Below, piece by piece: positions 14,498 through 16,458 of a DNA stretch of 16,458 nucleotides. The notes beneath the pieces were generated by a model. The model searched no databases. It was not told the DNA's origin and saw only the letters and a list, made by a program, of their open reading frames with translations. Each line of letters starts with the position of its first letter. Within the stretch, counting starts at the first letter, position 1. Source of the DNA: JAZKSG01 sp036626215 (GTDB lineage: Archaea > Thermoplasmatota > E2 > DHVEG-1); NCBI GenBank assembly GCA_036626215.1, contig JAZKSG010000029.1, forward strand, positions 1 to 16,458. Reading direction: 5' to 3'. The position numbers were made by a program, and so were the translations under genes.

Positions 14498-15543
14498 AGC
14501 TTTACACCATCAATAACCCATTCATCATTTCCTCTAAGTTGTTCAACATCAGATGACCCTGTTAGAAACATAGCAGCACGAAGTTCCTTGTAAAAGGCAT
14601 CCAACTCAAAAAGTATTTCGTCTTTGCCTTCAGCAGCTGCCTTTAAAAAAACATTTGCTACACCTGCTGCATCGGCACCTAAAACCAATGATTTAGCAAC
14701 ATCCAAACCATTACGGATTCCACCGGTAGCAACTACAGGTATGTCTTTAGCGACATCTACAACCTCCATAACAGATATCGGAGTGGGGACACCCCAATTC
14801 CAAAAAGTTTTACCTCCACGGGCATGAAGACGATCATCATATCTCTTTGCTCGATAATGTTCTATACCCGCAAAAGAAGTACCACCTGATCCACCAACAT
14901 CTATCCCCGCTACATTTGCATCTAAAAGTCTTTTAGCAACATATTTAGAGATACCAGCTCCAGATTCTTTAACCAAAACAGGGAAATCTACATCTTCAAC
15001 CAAATTTTGTATAGCTTCAAGACAACCATATCCATGAGCCTCTCCCTCTAACTGGACTACTTCTTGTAAAAAATTTAGACATACCGCCAAAACATCGGCA
15101 TCTACCATATCCATCATTTTATTGGCATATTCCACTGATTTCTCATGATCCCATAAAACCAGCTGAGATACACCGATGTTAGCAAAAACTAGAGGTATAT
15201 CATAGTTACGAATTACACTATAAGTTTTATTTAAATCAGATTTTTCCAAACCAGCTCGTTGCGAACCAACGCCCATACCAACCTGGTATTCCTCTGCAGC
15301 TGCTGCAAGATTATCATTTAGCTCCTCAGCTTTCTTATAACCTCCGGTCATACCCGCTATAACCAGAGGCATACTGAGTTTTTTACCAAACAGAGAAGAA
15401 GAAAGATCTACTTCTTCTTTATCAACCTCGGGGAGAGCGTTATGTTTAAGTGCTATATCATCCCAATAGTTATGATCAAAATTTACATCTTTTTCCAAAG
15501 ATATATCCACATGTTCATGTTTTCTACTCTCAGTTTGACTCAT
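14476..15543 (-). CDS. fni: Type 2 isopentenyl-diphosphate isomerase (FMN-dependent)
   Basis: Interconverts IPP and DMAPP with reduced FMN. 355 residues, TIM barrel. Landmarks: RKHEHV (7-12), MPLVIAGMTGG (58-68), KESG (192-195), the FMN-phosphate loops GIDVGGSGGTSF (213-224) and ATGGIRNGLD (272-281). The motif usually read as HLNxxQE is CLNFLQE here (155-161): Cys replaces His, while Asn157, Gln160 and Glu161 stay. Start: ATG at 15543 gives MSQTESRKHEHV and lies 4 bases past the ipk stop with GGAGAT ten bases upstream; the longer frame from 15591 would overlap ipk by 44 bases and add a stretch not typical of the family. Second gene of the operon. Confidence 0.95.
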   Translation of the reverse strand: MSQTESRKHEHVDISLEKDVNFDHNYWDDIALKHNALPEVDKEEVDLSSSLFGKKLSMPLVIAGMTGGYKKAEELNDNLAAAAEEYQVGMGVGSQRAGLEKSDLNKTYSVIRNYDIPLVFANIGVSQLVLWDHEKSVEYANKMMDMVDADVLAVCLNFLQEVVQLEGEAHGYGCLEAIQNLVEDVDFPVLVKESGAGISKYVAKRLLDANVAGIDVGGSGGTSFAGIEHYRAKRYDDRLHARGGKTFWNWGVPTPISVMEVVDVAKDIPVVATGGIRNGLDVAKSLVLGADAAGVANVFLKAAAEGKDEILFELDAFYKELRAAMFLTGSSDVEQLRGNDEWVIDGVKLWSWKRN

Positions 15544-15547
15544 AAAA

Positions 15548-16327
15548 CTATTTATCTCCTTTGACAACTGTACAAACAGTTTTTTTACCAATCAACGCCT
15601 CGTATACTCTATCTGGTTTATTACCATTTACCAGAACGACATCTATCCCATGTATAGCAATATTTTTAATTGTTTCAATTTTTCCCTTCATCCCACCAGT
15701 TACATCTGCATGGTTATCCAAAGAAGCTGAAAGATTCATTAGCTCATCAACTGAAATACAATCTATAAATTCTGCATTTTTATCTTTTTTAGGATTCGAA
15801 GTATAAAGTCCATCTTCATCTATAACAAAAACTGTTTTCTCTGGTCTAAAAAAATAGGAAAGTTGCTCCATAAGAATATCTCCAGAACAAATAGAAAATA
15901 CTTGATCTTTGTCAAACACTACATCTCCAAAGGTAACTGGAGTGAAACCATGCTGTACATATTTTTCAAAAAAACTGTATTCAAAAAAATCCAAACTGCC
16001 TTCTTTGAAAACTATGGAGTTATGAGGCGGGAGAGATACAGATTTTATTTCTTTTTCATTTAAAGACTCTAAAACAAGAGAGTTTAATTTCTGCACGCTA
16101 TGCAGTGTCTCTGAAAAACCTTCCAACTGACTCTCTTCTCTATATCCTTCATGTAAACGATGTTTATCAGCAGGTATATGACCATAAGATCCTGCTCCAT
16201 GTACAACAATTGTTTTTTCCCTTGTTTTTTTGAGTATCTCTGATAAATCATCCATAGTTTGTTTTTTAAATGATTCTTCTTCAGATTTATCAGTTATTAC
16301 ACTTCCTCCAATTTTGATGAGATACAT
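15548..16327 (-). CDS. ipk: Isopentenyl phosphate kinase
   Basis: Phosphorylates isopentenyl phosphate to IPP with ATP, the last step of the archaeal modified mevalonate pathway. Amino-acid-kinase fold, 259 residues: KIGGSVITDK (5-14), HGAGSYGH (43-50) with the catalytic His50, FGDVVFD (133-139), SGD (148-150), VIDEDGLYTSNP (168-179) and DVTGGMKGKI (208-217), all specific to IPK rather than to acetylglutamate or uridylate kinase. First gene of the operon. There is no ribosome site, and a TATA-like CTTTTTAAAAAATA (16345-16358) lies about 24 bases before the ATG, so the mRNA is probably leaderless. Confidence 0.95.
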   Translation of the reverse strand: MYLIKIGGSVITDKSEEESFKKQTMDDLSEILKKTREKTIVVHGAGSYGHIPADKHRLHEGYREESQLEGFSETLHSVQKLNSLVLESLNEKEIKSVSLPPHNSIVFKEGSLDFFEYSFFEKYVQHGFTPVTFGDVVFDKDQVFSICSGDILMEQLSYFFRPEKTVFVIDEDGLYTSNPKKDKNAEFIDCISVDELMNLSASLDNHADVTGGMKGKIETIKNIAIHGIDVVLVNGNKPDRVYEALIGKKTVCTVVKGDK

Positions 16328-16344
16328 ATTTTCAGAGAATAGAC

Positions 16345-16358
16345 TATTTTTTAAAAAG
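16345..16358 (-). promoter_or_regulatory. TATA-like promoter of ipk-fni-idsA-gltX
   Basis: CTTTTTAAAAAATA on the minus strand, centred about 24 bases upstream of the ipk ATG, consistent with a leaderless transcript covering all four genes. Confidence 0.45.
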
Positions 16359-16458
16359 AGTTTGCATAAAAAAATTAACAGTTTTTTGTACTTTTAAAAT
16401 AGTTTTTACCGATAAAATTTCAAAATCTTTACAGAATATATAAGGACGGGCTTGAGGG

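Noticed and set aside
1..16458. CRISPR array, IS element, integrase, toxin-antitoxin or other defence system
   Set aside because: No regularly spaced repeats, terminal inverted repeats with a transposase, or recognised defence genes; the content is conserved biosynthesis, translation and regulation.

Overview
The window is AT-rich archaeal DNA, packed with genes and mostly coded on the minus strand. The archaeal call rests on an archaeal-type TyrRS and GluRS, aEF-1beta next to a small four-CxxC zinc-ribbon protein, isopentenyl phosphate kinase with a type 2 IPP isomerase and a GGPP synthase whose chain-length motif is archaeal, and TATA/BRE-like promoters with a mix of leaderless and Shine-Dalgarno (GGAGGTGA-type) starts. 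The two-winged-helix membrane-anchored regulator, low GC content and overall gene set suggest an uncultured euryarchaeon, perhaps a Thermoplasmata relative. That lineage is inference; no rRNA is present to settle it.

Layout, left to right. (1) 1-1245 (+): the 3' part of a fused LeuC-LeuD dehydratase, convergent with what follows. (2) 1252-3236 (-): an ATPase/permease ABC exporter pair with an ATGA overlap. (3) 3269-3822 (-): an UPF0145/YbjQ-like protein coupled to a two-TM small protein. (4) 3913-6316 (-): purB-tyrS operon. (5) 6317-6600: intergenic region with nested inverted repeats, possibly an RNA element. (6) 6601-6984 (-): a stand-alone response-regulator receiver, divergent from (7) hsp20 (7198-7713, +), which has a clear promoter with a candidate operator. 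(8) 7797-8138 (-): a winged-helix protein. (9) 8272-9503 (-): dihydropteroate synthase with its N-terminal module encoded as a separate coupled gene. (10) 9625-10122 (+): zinc-ribbon protein and aEF-1beta. (11) 10137-11715 (-): membrane-anchored two-wHTH regulator and an unknown four-TM protein with a PH-like middle. (12) 11780-16327 (-): the isoprenoid/translation operon ipk-fni-idsA-gltX.

How the genes work together. ipk makes isopentenyl diphosphate from isopentenyl phosphate (the archaeal modified mevalonate route), fni isomerises it to DMAPP, and idsA condenses them to GGPP for archaeal ether lipids; gltX rides in the same transcript, an arrangement known in other euryarchaea. purB (purines), folP (pterin cofactor) and leuCD (branched-chain or related 2-oxoacid chemistry) are biosynthetic housekeeping. 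The region is mainly core genome. No CRISPR array, IS element, integrase, rRNA or tRNA was seen. No clear novel defence or mobile system is visible; the best leads are the structured 6380-6500 intergenic region, the split DHPS, the His-to-Cys change in Fni, the hsp20 operator candidate and the unknown membrane protein.
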